In this document: positions 45,047-53,029 of the stretch, piece by piece | How the letters are laid out: the number at the start of each line of letters is the position of its first letter | How positions within the stretch are numbered: position 1 is the stretch's first letter | Source of the DNA: Pseudomonadota bacterium | GTDB taxonomy: Bacteria > Pseudomonadota > Gammaproteobacteria > Steroidobacterales > Steroidobacteraceae | NCBI GenBank assembly: GCA_021792755.1 | Contig: JAJYUA010000025.1 | Span: 1-59,330 of the forward strand | DNA: 59,330 nucleotides | Direction: 5' to 3' | The notes under the pieces: model-generated | What the model was told of the DNA's origin: nothing | Seen by the model: the letters and a program-made list of their open reading frames with translations, nothing else | The model's database searches: none | Program-made: the position numbers and the translations under genes

Positions 45047-46381
45047 TCAGGCGATGCGGCGCAGCACGCCCCGCAGCGTCTCGACCATGTCGCGAATCTG
45101 CTCTTCGGTCGCGATGAAGGGCGGCGCCACCGCGAGGATATCGGCGCTGAAGCGCAGCAGCAGTCCCGCCTGCACGCCCCGCTCGAACGCCTCCCGCGCT
45201 CTCGCCCCGGGCTGTCCGTCGCGCGCGCCCAACTCCACCGCCGCGGCGAGGCCGAAGTTGCGGATGTCGATGACATGCGGCTCGTCCCGCAGCGAGTGCA
45301 CGGCCTCCTCGAGCACCGTCGAGAGCTGCGCGGAGCGCTCGACGAGGCCGCCTTTCTCGAGCGCCTCGAGCGTCGCCAAACCCGCCGCGCAGGCGACCGG
45401 ATGGCCGGAGTAGGTGTAGCCGTGGAAGAGCTCGATGGTCTGCTCCGGCCCGCGCATCAGGGCGTCGTAGACGCTCTGGTGCGCGATCGCTCCGCCGAGG
45501 GGGATCACCCCGTTGGTGACCGCCTTGGCGAAGGTGATGATGTCCGGCGTCACCCCGAGGCGCTGCGCGGCGAAGTTGGCCCCCAGACGGCCGAACCCGG
45601 TGATGACCTCATCGAAGATCAAGAGAATCCCGTGACGGGTGCAGATCTCGCGCAGCCGCTCGAGATAGCCCACCGGCGGCACGATCACCCCGGTCGAGCC
45701 CTGCATCGGCTCGACGATCACCGCGGCGATGGTCGAGGCGTCGTGCAGCGCAACCAGCCTCTCGAGCGTATCGGCAAGATGCGCGCCCCAGGTCGGCTGG
45801 CCGCGGCTGAAGCGCATCTGCGCCGGCTCATAGGTGTGCGGCAGATGATCGACGAAGGGTGCGCTCAACGCGCCGAAGACGCGGCGGTTCGGGCCGATGC
45901 CGCCGGCGGAGATGCCGCCGATGCCGACACCGTGATAGGCGCGTTCCCGGCCGATGATGCGCACCCGGCTCGCCTCGCCGCGCGCGTGGTGGTAGGCGAG
46001 CGCGATCTTCAGCGCGCTGTCGACCGCCTCAGAGCCGGAGTTGCTGAAGAACACGCGGTTCAAGCCGGCGGGCGCCCACTGCGCCACCCGCGCCGCGAGC
46101 TCGAACACCTTCGGATGCCCGACCTGGAAGGTCGGCGCGAAGTCGAGCTCGCCGATCTGGCGGCGCACGGCCTCGATGATCTCGGGCCGGCCGTGCCCGA
46201 GCGGGCTGCACCACAGACCCGAGAGGCAGTCGAACAGCCGCCGGCCGTCGGGCAGGCGGTAATACGCTCCCTCGGCACCTGCAACCAGGGTGGGGTGGCG
46301 CTTGAAGTACCGGTTGGCCGTGAAGGGCATCCAAAAGGCCGACAGGTCCGGCGCGGTCGTGGTCGTGGTCGTGGCGTTCAT
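45047..46381 (-). CDS. Class III omega-amino acid/pyruvate-type aminotransferase
   Basis: 444-aa PLP enzyme. It has FWMPFTANRYFKRHP at the N-terminus (typical of the beta-alanine/omega-amine:pyruvate group), FSNSGSEAVDSALKIALAYH, ERAYHGVGIGG, EPMQGSTGV, IFDEVITGFGRLG and the PLP-Lys segment TFAKAVTNGVIPLGG. The start at 46381 (MNATTTTTT) is preferred; an upstream in-frame start is possible and no clear ribosome site exists. It heads the aminotransferase-aauE-aauD operon and is divergent from the MocR regulator, which probably controls it. Confidence 0.88.
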   Translation of the reverse strand: MNATTTTTTAPDLSAFWMPFTANRYFKRHPTLVAGAEGAYYRLPDGRRLFDCLSGLWCSPLGHGRPEIIEAVRRQIGELDFAPTFQVGHPKVFELAARVAQWAPAGLNRVFFSNSGSEAVDSALKIALAYHHARGEASRVRIIGRERAYHGVGIGGISAGGIGPNRRVFGALSAPFVDHLPHTYEPAQMRFSRGQPTWGAHLADTLERLVALHDASTIAAVIVEPMQGSTGVIVPPVGYLERLREICTRHGILLIFDEVITGFGRLGANFAAQRLGVTPDIITFAKAVTNGVIPLGGAIAHQSVYDALMRGPEQTIELFHGYTYSGHPVACAAGLATLEALEKGGLVERSAQLSTVLEEAVHSLRDEPHVIDIRNFGLAAAVELGARDGQPGARAREAFERGVQAGLLLRFSADILAVAPPFIATEEQIRDMVETLRGVLRRIA

Positions 46382-46433
46382 GACAGGGAATATGGGCTGC
46401 GGCGCCCCGGGCACCGAGCTACACTCGCGCCGA

Positions 46434-46463
46434 TAGATCACCAGACTGTACTGGCATGATCTA
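46434..46463. promoter_or_regulatory. MocR operator-like inverted repeat
   Basis: TAGATCA (46434-46440) and TGATCTA (46457-46463) form a perfect 7-bp inverted repeat. Inside it CCAG (46441-46444) and CTGG (46451-46454) form a second one around CTGTAC-like bases. It lies in the short divergent region between the aminotransferase and MocR genes, where GabR/PdxR-type regulators bind. Confidence 0.6.
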
Positions 46464-46476
46464 CGATACGGTGATC

Positions 46477-47856
46477 ATGAGTGCCCAGCCCGCCAGCCTC
46501 CCCACCCGGGTCGAGGCAATCTCGGCCGATCTGCGCGGCCGGATCCTTGCCGGGCAGGTCGGTCCCGGGGACCGCCTGCCCTCGGTGCGTGCGCTCGCCC
46601 GCTCGCGCAGCGTGAGCCCCTTCACCGCCGCAAGAGTCTACGAGCTGCTGGTCGCCGAGGGCCTCATCGAGGCTCGCCGCGGCTCCGGCTACTACGTGGC
46701 GCGCGATGCCGACCTGTTCGGCGCGCGCCAGCTGCCCGGATCGGAGCCGACGGTCGACTCCCTCTGGGCGCTGCGGCGCGACTATGACGGCCCTGCGCTG
46801 CAGATCGACGCCGGCTGCGGCTGGCTGCCGCCGGAGTGGCTGTTCGGCGGCGGTGTGCGCTCCGCGCTCACTCAGGTCGCCCGCCGGCCTGCCGTGTGCG
46901 CCGGCCGCTATGGCGGCAGCTTCGGGCTGCGTGCGCTGCGCCATCATCTCGCCCGCCAGCTGACGCTGCGCGGGGTGGAATGCGCCGAGGAGCAGATCGT
47001 GCTCACCCAGGGGGCAAGCCAGGCACTCGAGCTGGCGATCTGCGCCCTCACCCGCCCCGGGGAGCCGGTCCTCGTCGATGATCCGGGCTATCCTTACGTG
47101 CTCGCCATGCTGCGCGCCCGCGGCAACCGCCCCGTCGGGGTCCCGCGCACCGAGCGCGGACCGGACACCGGGGCGCTCGAGCGGCTCGCGCGCGAGACGC
47201 GCGCGCGGCTGTTCATCACCAACACGACCTATCAGAATCCGACCGGCACCACGACCTGCGCCCAGAGCGCGCACGCGCTGCTGCGGGTGGCCGAGCAGCA
47301 TGCGCTGACGATCTGCGAGGACGACATCTTCGCCGAGCTCTGCCCCGAGCGCACCACCTCGCTCGCCTCGCTCGATCGCCTGGAGCACACCCTCTACGTC
47401 GGCAGCTTCTCCAAGACCATCGCGCCGAGCCTGCGCGTCGGCTACCTCGTCGCGCGCACCGATCACGCCGAGCACCTGGCGTCTCTCAAGAACGTGATGT
47501 CGCTTTCCTCCTCGGAGCTGATGGAGCACATCGTGCTCGCCATCCTCACCTCCGGGCGGCACCGCACGCACCTCGAGCGGCTGCGCCGGCGCCTCGGCGA
47601 GTCGCGCGCCCGCCTGACACACCGGCTGCGCGAGGCGGGCATCGAGGTGAGCGCGCGCACCGGCGGCATGTTTCTGTGGGCGAAGCTGCCCGGGGCGCCG
47701 GCGGAGATCCTGCGGCGCGCCAAGGCGCAGGGGATCCTGCTCGCCCCCGGGGAGATCTTCAGCCCCCAGGGGCAGCCGAGCGAGTACTGGCGATTCAACG
47801 TCGCCTACGCCGACGACGAGCGGCTCTACGGGTTCCTCAAGGCCCTGCCCGGCTGA
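46477..47856 (+). CDS. MocR/PdxR-family GntR-aminotransferase regulator
   Basis: 459-aa regulator from ATG 46477 (an in-frame ATG at 46456 lies inside the operator). The winged HTH (LRGRILAGQVGPGDRLPSVR, ARVYELLVAEGLIEARRGSG) is joined to a class I aminotransferase-like domain with the PLP-Lys motif VGSFSKTIAPSLRVGY. Such proteins sense PLP-linked amines or amino acids such as GABA. It is divergent from the aminotransferase. The last codons and stop lie in sequence repeated at 58600-58622. Confidence 0.92.
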   Translation: MSAQPASLPTRVEAISADLRGRILAGQVGPGDRLPSVRALARSRSVSPFTAARVYELLVAEGLIEARRGSGYYVARDADLFGARQLPGSEPTVDSLWALRRDYDGPALQIDAGCGWLPPEWLFGGGVRSALTQVARRPAVCAGRYGGSFGLRALRHHLARQLTLRGVECAEEQIVLTQGASQALELAICALTRPGEPVLVDDPGYPYVLAMLRARGNRPVGVPRTERGPDTGALERLARETRARLFITNTTYQNPTGTTTCAQSAHALLRVAEQHALTICEDDIFAELCPERTTSLASLDRLEHTLYVGSFSKTIAPSLRVGYLVARTDHAEHLASLKNVMSLSSSELMEHIVLAILTSGRHRTHLERLRRRLGESRARLTHRLREAGIEVSARTGGMFLWAKLPGAPAEILRRAKAQGILLAPGEIFSPQGQPSEYWRFNVAYADDERLYGFLKALPG

Positions 47857-47861
47857 TGCGC

Positions 47862-47991
47862 CCCGCAGGGCGGCGGGCCGGCCCCTGCACGCTTCGCTTG
47901 CCCGCTCCGGGCGATCCGGCGGCCTTCGCCGGAGGTTGCATCGATCGTGCGGCGGCGCGAGGTCGGCAATCAAGCAGAGGCTCCCGCCGGC
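47862..47991. repeat. 130-bp dispersed direct repeat, copy A
   Basis: About 92% identical by eye, without gaps, to 58674-58803. It starts directly after the MocR stop codon. A further 23-bp block (47841-47863) matches 58600-58622; in copy B the two blocks are 51 bp apart. No transposase is associated. Confidence 0.85.
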
Positions 47992-48598
47992 AATTGCGCC
48001 GGCGATCCATCATTCGGGCCACGGCAACGACTGCACCGCAGCGGCCTTCCGCGACCGCGCATCAAGCTCCGGATCACGCGCCCGATGGGCGCTGTCGGCG
48101 ATGGTTTCGATGAGGGAATCGCCGTTTTCCAGAGTGCAGGCAGAGGTGTTGAATCGGCAGCGGCGCACAGCAGGGGTCGCGGGGCGCAGGATTCGGCACT
48201 TACTTGCACGGCCGCCTCGGCGTCAGAGGGGCGGGCACGGACCGGCAGCGTGAGCGTGCGCGCGGAGTGTCCCGCTCGGAGGCGGGGCAGCGTGTCGGCG
48301 GCCGGGACGGTGGCATTCCGCCCCATCATTTCTGGCGCCGGAGCCCTGGCGGGCTGGACGCCGGTCGGCCAAATGGGTTCCTGAGGTGTTGTCGGACGGC
48401 CGGTGCATGGGAAAGCACACGAATTGCCAACACTCGAGTGGTTGCACACAGACGGCGAAAGCTGGCCGGAGGCGGCAAGTGTGTATGCAAGCTCGGTGGG
48501 TCACCTGGCGAAGCAATCGCCATGCGTCAACTGACAGTGAGGCACGGGGAGTTGATGCGTCACTCTCGATTCGCTGTCGCAACCGACAGCCTGCCCCA
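47992..48598. other. Gap with no supported gene
   Basis: About 600 bp between the repeat and the small membrane protein gene. Open frames on either strand lack ribosome sites and family resemblance. GC is lower and more even than in the flanking genes, consistent with decayed DNA. I found no RNA gene or clear terminator. Confidence 0.5.
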
Positions 48599-48973
48599 TC
48601 ACGGCCCGCCGGATCTCCGAGCTGTCGGGTTCGTGGTACGGCCTGTTGCAGCAGGCGCTGATTTCGCTTGGCCCGCACACGCGTTGAGGGCATTCATCTT
48701 GCGTGTGGCTTGGTTGACGCTCTCACTGGCCGCAGCAGTCAATGTCTTTCTGACGCTGCCGATCGCGCCTGTGGGCAGGCAGTCCGCCGCGCGCTGCAGT
48801 GCTGCCGAGCTCGGCACTATGATCGCGCGCGCTGCTAATACCGCCCGCTGCGGCGGCGCTGGGGGCTTGCGCCAAAAGAGCGAATAGGCTCCCCAGAGGA
48901 CCATGGCGGTCACCAGCACTCCATACACCGTGAGTCGCGGTTTCGGAATCCGCAGCGTCACATGTTCGGGCAC
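48599..48973 (-). CDS. Small single-helix membrane protein, unknown function
   Basis: 124-aa protein from GTG 48973, supported by GGGAG 6 bases upstream. It begins MPEHVTLRIPKPRL, then one transmembrane helix (VYGVLVTAMVLWGAYSLFW), then a ~90-residue Ala/Thr-rich, probably periplasmic, tail with two Cys. I recognise no family. It is the last minus-strand gene of the Sel1/vWA/OmpA operon, 169 bp after the second Sel1 gene, so it may be part of the same system. Confidence 0.55.
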   Translation of the reverse strand: MPEHVTLRIPKPRLTVYGVLVTAMVLWGAYSLFWRKPPAPPQRAVLAARAIIVPSSAALQRAADCLPTGAIGSVRKTLTAAASESVNQATRKMNALNACAGQAKSAPAATGRTTNPTARRSGGP

Positions 48974-49142
48974 TGCGTACTCCCAACGGGCATCCTGGGC
49001 TCCAGGGTCTGCGCGGGATCAAAGGACGAGCGGCGACGCAGGGTTCTCGCCGGGCACCCCTGTCGTGCAGCATCTCGAGGCGCGCAGCGGGCGTGCCCAG
49101 AGCCATCACCGGCCGCGCCGCTCGTGATCGCGCGTACCTCGG

Positions 49143-50024
49143 TCACGGCCGACCGCCGAACCCGACGGGCTCGACCAACGCCGGCGCGCCGAAGTCCATG
49201 ATCCGGGCGTGGGATGCGTTGAAGTACAGGGTCCAGAATTGCTGCAGCTGTTGCAGCGCCTGCTGATGGTCCGCCGGCGTCGATGCTGCAATGGATTCGG
49301 ATGGGGCGCTCGGTCGACCTGCAGGGGATGTTGGAGTCGATGGCGAGACGCTCGCAGCCGCCGGCGCGTGCTGCGCGGCGAGCCACTGCCTGGACGGCTG
49401 ATCTCCGGCTGCGGCCGCCCGCTTGATCCAGGATACCGCGAGCTTGTGATTGGGGGGAACGCCGACACCGTGCAGATAAAGCACGCCCATGACCCTCATG
49501 GCCGCAGGCAAGCCTTGCACGGCCGCCCGGCGGATCCAGGCGGCGCCCGCCGGGGGATTGCGAGGCGCTCCCGATCCCTGCACCAAGTCGAGTCCGGCAG
49601 CGAAACTGCCAAACGGGAGTCCCTGCCGGGCCGACAGCATGAAGTGGGCAAAGGACTTGGCGGGGTCGGTGGCAACGCCCGTGCCCGGCCGACCGTTCGA
49701 ATACAGCTCCCCCAACACAAACTGCGACAGCGGGTCGTGGATCGCAGCGCCTGCCCTGGCGAACTTCAACGCCCCGATCCCATGCACACGCAGGCAGTAA
49801 AAGAGCATCGCCATGCCCCCGAGGAACGCCGGCTTGCGCAGTGTGCGCAACTGCGCGGGCTCGGCGATGCTGGCCTCACCCGGGTGTTGCTGATGACAGG
49901 ACACCACGGCAATCCGCCATGCCAGGATATCTTGCTGCACGGCAGGGCTCATCATGCGACTGCGGGCCGGTGCCGTCAGCAGAGCGGTCACTGCAAAGAG
50001 CGCAAGCACTCGGGCAATTCTCAC
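49143..50024 (-). CDS. Sel1-repeat exported protein with shared C-terminal signature
   Basis: 293-aa protein from GTG 50024, with GGGAGG 8 bases upstream and a 4-base overlap with the preceding gene. Signal peptide MRIARVLALFAVTALLTAPA. Residues ~85-205 form about three Sel1-like repeats (LSQFVLGELYSNGRPGTG, AMRVMGVLYLHGVGVPPN, AVSWIKRAAAAGDQPS). A Ser/Pro/Ala linker leads to a C-terminal block: LQQFWTLYFNASHARIMDFG, then APALVEPVGFGG. The same block ends the neighbouring protein at 50021. Sel1 repeats mediate protein-protein contacts; the role is unknown. Confidence 0.8.
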   Translation of the reverse strand: MRIARVLALFAVTALLTAPARSRMMSPAVQQDILAWRIAVVSCHQQHPGEASIAEPAQLRTLRKPAFLGGMAMLFYCLRVHGIGALKFARAGAAIHDPLSQFVLGELYSNGRPGTGVATDPAKSFAHFMLSARQGLPFGSFAAGLDLVQGSGAPRNPPAGAAWIRRAAVQGLPAAMRVMGVLYLHGVGVPPNHKLAVSWIKRAAAAGDQPSRQWLAAQHAPAAASVSPSTPTSPAGRPSAPSESIAASTPADHQQALQQLQQFWTLYFNASHARIMDFGAPALVEPVGFGGRP

Positions 50025-50761
50025 GATCCAGCCCTCCCGAAACCTACGGGGCGTACCAGTGCTGGTGCGCCGAAGTCGACGATCTGTGCGTTGGATGCCC
50101 GGAAGTAAAGAATCCAAAATGATTGCAAACTCTGCACGACTCGCTGCCGGTCTGCGCGCGGCGCGACGGGCGCAGATTGCGGTGCGGATTGCGCCACGGC
50201 AACCTGCTGTCGCTGCTGCAGCGCTTGCAGGGCGGCGAGCGCACGCCTGGATCCCTGCGCGGCCGCCTTTTCGTACCAATGCACGGCCTGCGCACCGCTC
50301 TTCGGCAGCCCGCCCAGGCCGTTGAGATATGCAGACCCCAGGTTCGACTCCCCCGTCGCATTCCCCTGAGCGGCTGCCTTCTCCCACCAGTAGACGGCCT
50401 GCGCACCGCTCTTCGGCAGCCCGCCCAGGCCGTGGCGAAATGCATACCCCAGGTTCGACTCCGCCCTCGCATTGCCCTGAGCGGCTGCCTTCTGCCACCA
50501 GTAGACGCCTTGCCTGGCGCTCTTGGGCCGCCCGCCTCTGCCAAAGAAGTAATTATTCCCCAAGCGATATTGAGCTATCGGCATGCCCGCTTCGGCCTGT
50601 CGGACGAGCACTGAGAGCGCGGGTGCGTTCTGTGCCTGTGTACTCGTAATCGCACTGACAACAACCGCGCCGGTAGTGAAAAGACACCACATCAGACCGC
50701 GTGTCACACCCCAACCCACAGGAGCGCATCTCGCAGATGTCGGCCGCCTGCGGCCATTCAT
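50021..50761 (-). CDS. Sel1-repeat exported protein with near-identical repeats
   Basis: 246-aa protein with an N-terminal signal/anchor (GLMWCLFTTGAVVVSAITST). It has four Sel1-like units (residues ~50-185), two of which are almost identical at DNA level with a 111-bp period (50284 and 50395), containing GLGGLPKSGAQAVYWWEKAA. After a short Gln/Ala/Pro linker it ends LQSFWILYFRASNAQIVDFG then APALVRPVGFG, the same signature as the next gene. Both its start and stop overlap its neighbours by 4 bases. Confidence 0.82.
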   Translation of the reverse strand: MNGRRRPTSARCAPVGWGVTRGLMWCLFTTGAVVVSAITSTQAQNAPALSVLVRQAEAGMPIAQYRLGNNYFFGRGGRPKSARQGVYWWQKAAAQGNARAESNLGYAFRHGLGGLPKSGAQAVYWWEKAAAQGNATGESNLGSAYLNGLGGLPKSGAQAVHWYEKAAAQGSRRALAALQALQQRQQVAVAQSAPQSAPVAPRADRQRVVQSLQSFWILYFRASNAQIVDFGAPALVRPVGFGRAGS

Positions 50762-51456
50762 GGCGAGAGTCCGGCGCCGAGCACGAACACCCGCGCGCCG
50801 CCGAAGTTCGCGAGCAGTCGTTGCGCACGCGCCTGCTGCAGCATCCGGGTGGGATTCGGCACCCCGGCGCTGAAGTTCGCGAAGCTCGAGTTCTCAAACC
50901 CGTCGGTCACCAGGAACAGGACCTTCTTGGTGGCCCGATCCTGCGCGATCACGGCAGCGACCGTCTTCAAGGAGAACAGGATGTCATTCGGCTCGTTGGC
51001 CCCGCCCGCCGCCGACTGCAACGCGCGTTGGGCAGTCGTGTCGGCAATGTGCACGGCATACATCGCCTGGCCGCGCATGCAGCTGTCAAAACCGGAGAGT
51101 GAGCTCACCGGCACGTTGGCGCGCTCCGCAGCACTCATCGGACCTTCGACGATGCCGGTATACAGCACATGCAGGTAGTGATTGTTGGTGGTGCGGGAGA
51201 ACTCCGCGATCACGAACTTCGTGGCCGGACCAAGCGCATGATTGATGTTGTCGATCACGGATTTCTGCAATGCCGGACTCAACTGCCCCACCTGATCGAT
51301 GAGCACGTACAGCAGATGCCTCGGCGGCGCGCTGGCAAAGCTGTAGTGGCTCGCTGCGTAACAGCTGGGAATCTGGTTGACCAAGGCAGCCTCGGCGGGC
51401 GCCGCAGCGCCGAGCAGCAGCAGAACGGCAGGCACGGTGCACCATCGCGTGGACAT
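50758..51456 (-). CDS. Degenerate von Willebrand factor A-like periplasmic protein
   Basis: 232-aa protein with signal peptide (MSTRWCTVPAVLLLLGAAAP). The vWA-like fold is suggested by HLLYVLIDQVGQLSPALQKS at the position of the MIDAS strand, an alternating amphipathic core, and KKVLFLVTDGFENSS as the later TDG strand. The first MIDAS motif DxSxS is replaced by DQVGQ, so metal binding may be lost or altered. It overlaps the following Sel1 gene by 4 bases and follows the membrane protein gene by 9 bp. Confidence 0.65.
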   Translation of the reverse strand: MSTRWCTVPAVLLLLGAAAPAEAALVNQIPSCYAASHYSFASAPPRHLLYVLIDQVGQLSPALQKSVIDNINHALGPATKFVIAEFSRTTNNHYLHVLYTGIVEGPMSAAERANVPVSSLSGFDSCMRGQAMYAVHIADTTAQRALQSAAGGANEPNDILFSLKTVAAVIAQDRATKKVLFLVTDGFENSSFANFSAGVPNPTRMLQQARAQRLLANFGGARVFVLGAGLSP

Positions 51457-51465
51457 GGAGATCTC

Positions 51466-52956
51466 CTATTCTTTGAACAGGTCTTCGGCCAGGGTTTGCA
51501 CGCGGGCATGCTCGTCCTTGATCTGATTGAAGAAGTCGAGCAGCTTCATCTGCTCGGCACTGTCGAGTCCCGCCGATCGCTCCCGAAAGCGCGCCTTGCG
51601 CGCCGCGGCGTCGCCAAGGGCATAGATCTCCTGCGCCGCGGCGTGCAACTCCTTATCGGTCGTGCCGATCATCCCGACCGCCGCCACCGCGGACGGGGCC
51701 GACGCGGTCGGGCCGGAAGCGGCAATTGAGGGCGGTGCAGCGGCCGCCTGGATCAGCCCCGCCAGGTCCTCCTGGCGCAGTTTTTGGCCCTGTCGGCGGT
51801 TGTAGAACGCCATGAACGAAACCCGGCAGGGACTCTGCGCATACTCGGGAATGTGCTCGGTCAAGTACTGGCGTAACTCGGCGAGGCGCGATTCGCCGCG
51901 ATTCAGATACGGGGAGGCCACGGCGCGCACGTACGTTTCATGATGCGATTCTCCGCGGGTGAGCTCGAACGCCTGCTCGCCATCGCCGAGAAAGGCATGC
52001 TGGTACGAGAAAAGAAAGCCGGCGCTCTGGGTCATGATGTAGATGAAGGACAGGAGCACCGCGGCGCCGAAGCCCTGTCCGGCCTGCTCGCGCGCGATCT
52101 CCTTGGCCACCCGGTCACGGGCCTTGCGCTGCGCGCGCTGAATCGCCGGCGGCAGGGGCGCTGCGGCGGGACCCGAGGTCATCGCCGCGAACGGATTGGC
52201 GCTCGAGGAAGAGGAGATGCCGTGCTGCTCCAGATGCACCACCTGATGGGTCTCCGCCTCCTTGATGCCCTCCCAGCGGATGTAGAAGATGAACGCCAGT
52301 GCTGCTCCCAGCACCAGCACCGTCGCAAGCGTCGGCCAAAGCGAGCCCCGATCGCGCGAGCCCTTGGAGACCCGCGCCACGAAGCGGATCTCGGGCTTTT
52401 GCGCCGCGTCGGCGTCCTGCTCCATGGACAGGGAGATCGGCCGCACGCGCTCGAGCGTGTCCCGATCCTTCTCGCCCACTACACTCTTGAACAAGGCCGC
52501 CTTCTTGTAGGATCGCCCTGCGGAGTGCGTGAGGATCAGCATGCCGAAGGCGAAGGCAAAGGCAATGATCCAGCCGACATAGCCGATCTGAGCGGCAGAC
52601 ATCTCCTGCGACACCCAGGGAGCGAGCAAGAACCCGGTGCCGGCTGCCTCGGCGAGGGTCAGTGCCAGCAGCAACAGGTGCTGCCAGAGAGCCATCGGGC
52701 GGGTGTCGCTCTGGTAGGAATGTACCAGATAGGCGTAGGCGTTCTCGAACACCGGCTTCGAGGAGATGTTCTCACCGAAGGCAGCGTAGTAATCGGTGCA
52801 CAGGCGCGACTCCGGATCCGGCATGCCGAGCGGATCCTCTCGCCAAGCGTTTCCCGGCAGGCTGTGGGTTTCGGTCTTTAAGCGCGTGAGCTTGCCGATC
52901 TGGCCGAATAGCGGCACCGGAAAGGCATAGAGAAAATCGAACAGCTGCGCTTTCAT
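51466..52956 (-). CDS. Four-helix inner-membrane protein, unknown family
   Basis: 496-aa protein from ATG 52956 (GAGG 7 bases upstream). After a soluble N-terminus (MKAQLFDFLYAFPVPLFGQI) there are likely transmembrane helices at about 89-113, 124-144, 206-226 and 296-317. A charged loop of about 60 residues lies between helices 2 and 3, and a Ser/Pro/Ala linker between 3 and 4. The last ~175 residues are soluble with a C-terminal charged coiled-coil-like segment (AEQMKLLDFFNQIKDEHARV). I do not recognise the family. Its place after the OmpA-like lipoprotein suggests an envelope-spanning complex. Confidence 0.7.
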   Translation of the reverse strand: MKAQLFDFLYAFPVPLFGQIGKLTRLKTETHSLPGNAWREDPLGMPDPESRLCTDYYAAFGENISSKPVFENAYAYLVHSYQSDTRPMALWQHLLLLALTLAEAAGTGFLLAPWVSQEMSAAQIGYVGWIIAFAFAFGMLILTHSAGRSYKKAALFKSVVGEKDRDTLERVRPISLSMEQDADAAQKPEIRFVARVSKGSRDRGSLWPTLATVLVLGAALAFIFYIRWEGIKEAETHQVVHLEQHGISSSSSANPFAAMTSGPAAAPLPPAIQRAQRKARDRVAKEIAREQAGQGFGAAVLLSFIYIMTQSAGFLFSYQHAFLGDGEQAFELTRGESHHETYVRAVASPYLNRGESRLAELRQYLTEHIPEYAQSPCRVSFMAFYNRRQGQKLRQEDLAGLIQAAAAPPSIAASGPTASAPSAVAAVGMIGTTDKELHAAAQEIYALGDAAARKARFRERSAGLDSAEQMKLLDFFNQIKDEHARVQTLAEDLFKE

Positions 52957-53029
52957 CGCGACACCTCGATCCTCGCTCTGGCGCGGGAGGCGCGTACTCG
53001 GGCCGCCGCGCCGCATGGCACGGGGTGAC

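Noticed and set aside
48204..48887. 227-codon plus-strand frame
   Set aside because: Opposes the small membrane protein, which has a good start; composition irregular and no motif.
50284..50505. CRISPR-like periodic repeats
   Set aside because: The 111-bp period is the coding repeat of a Sel1 protein, in frame, with no spacer pattern.
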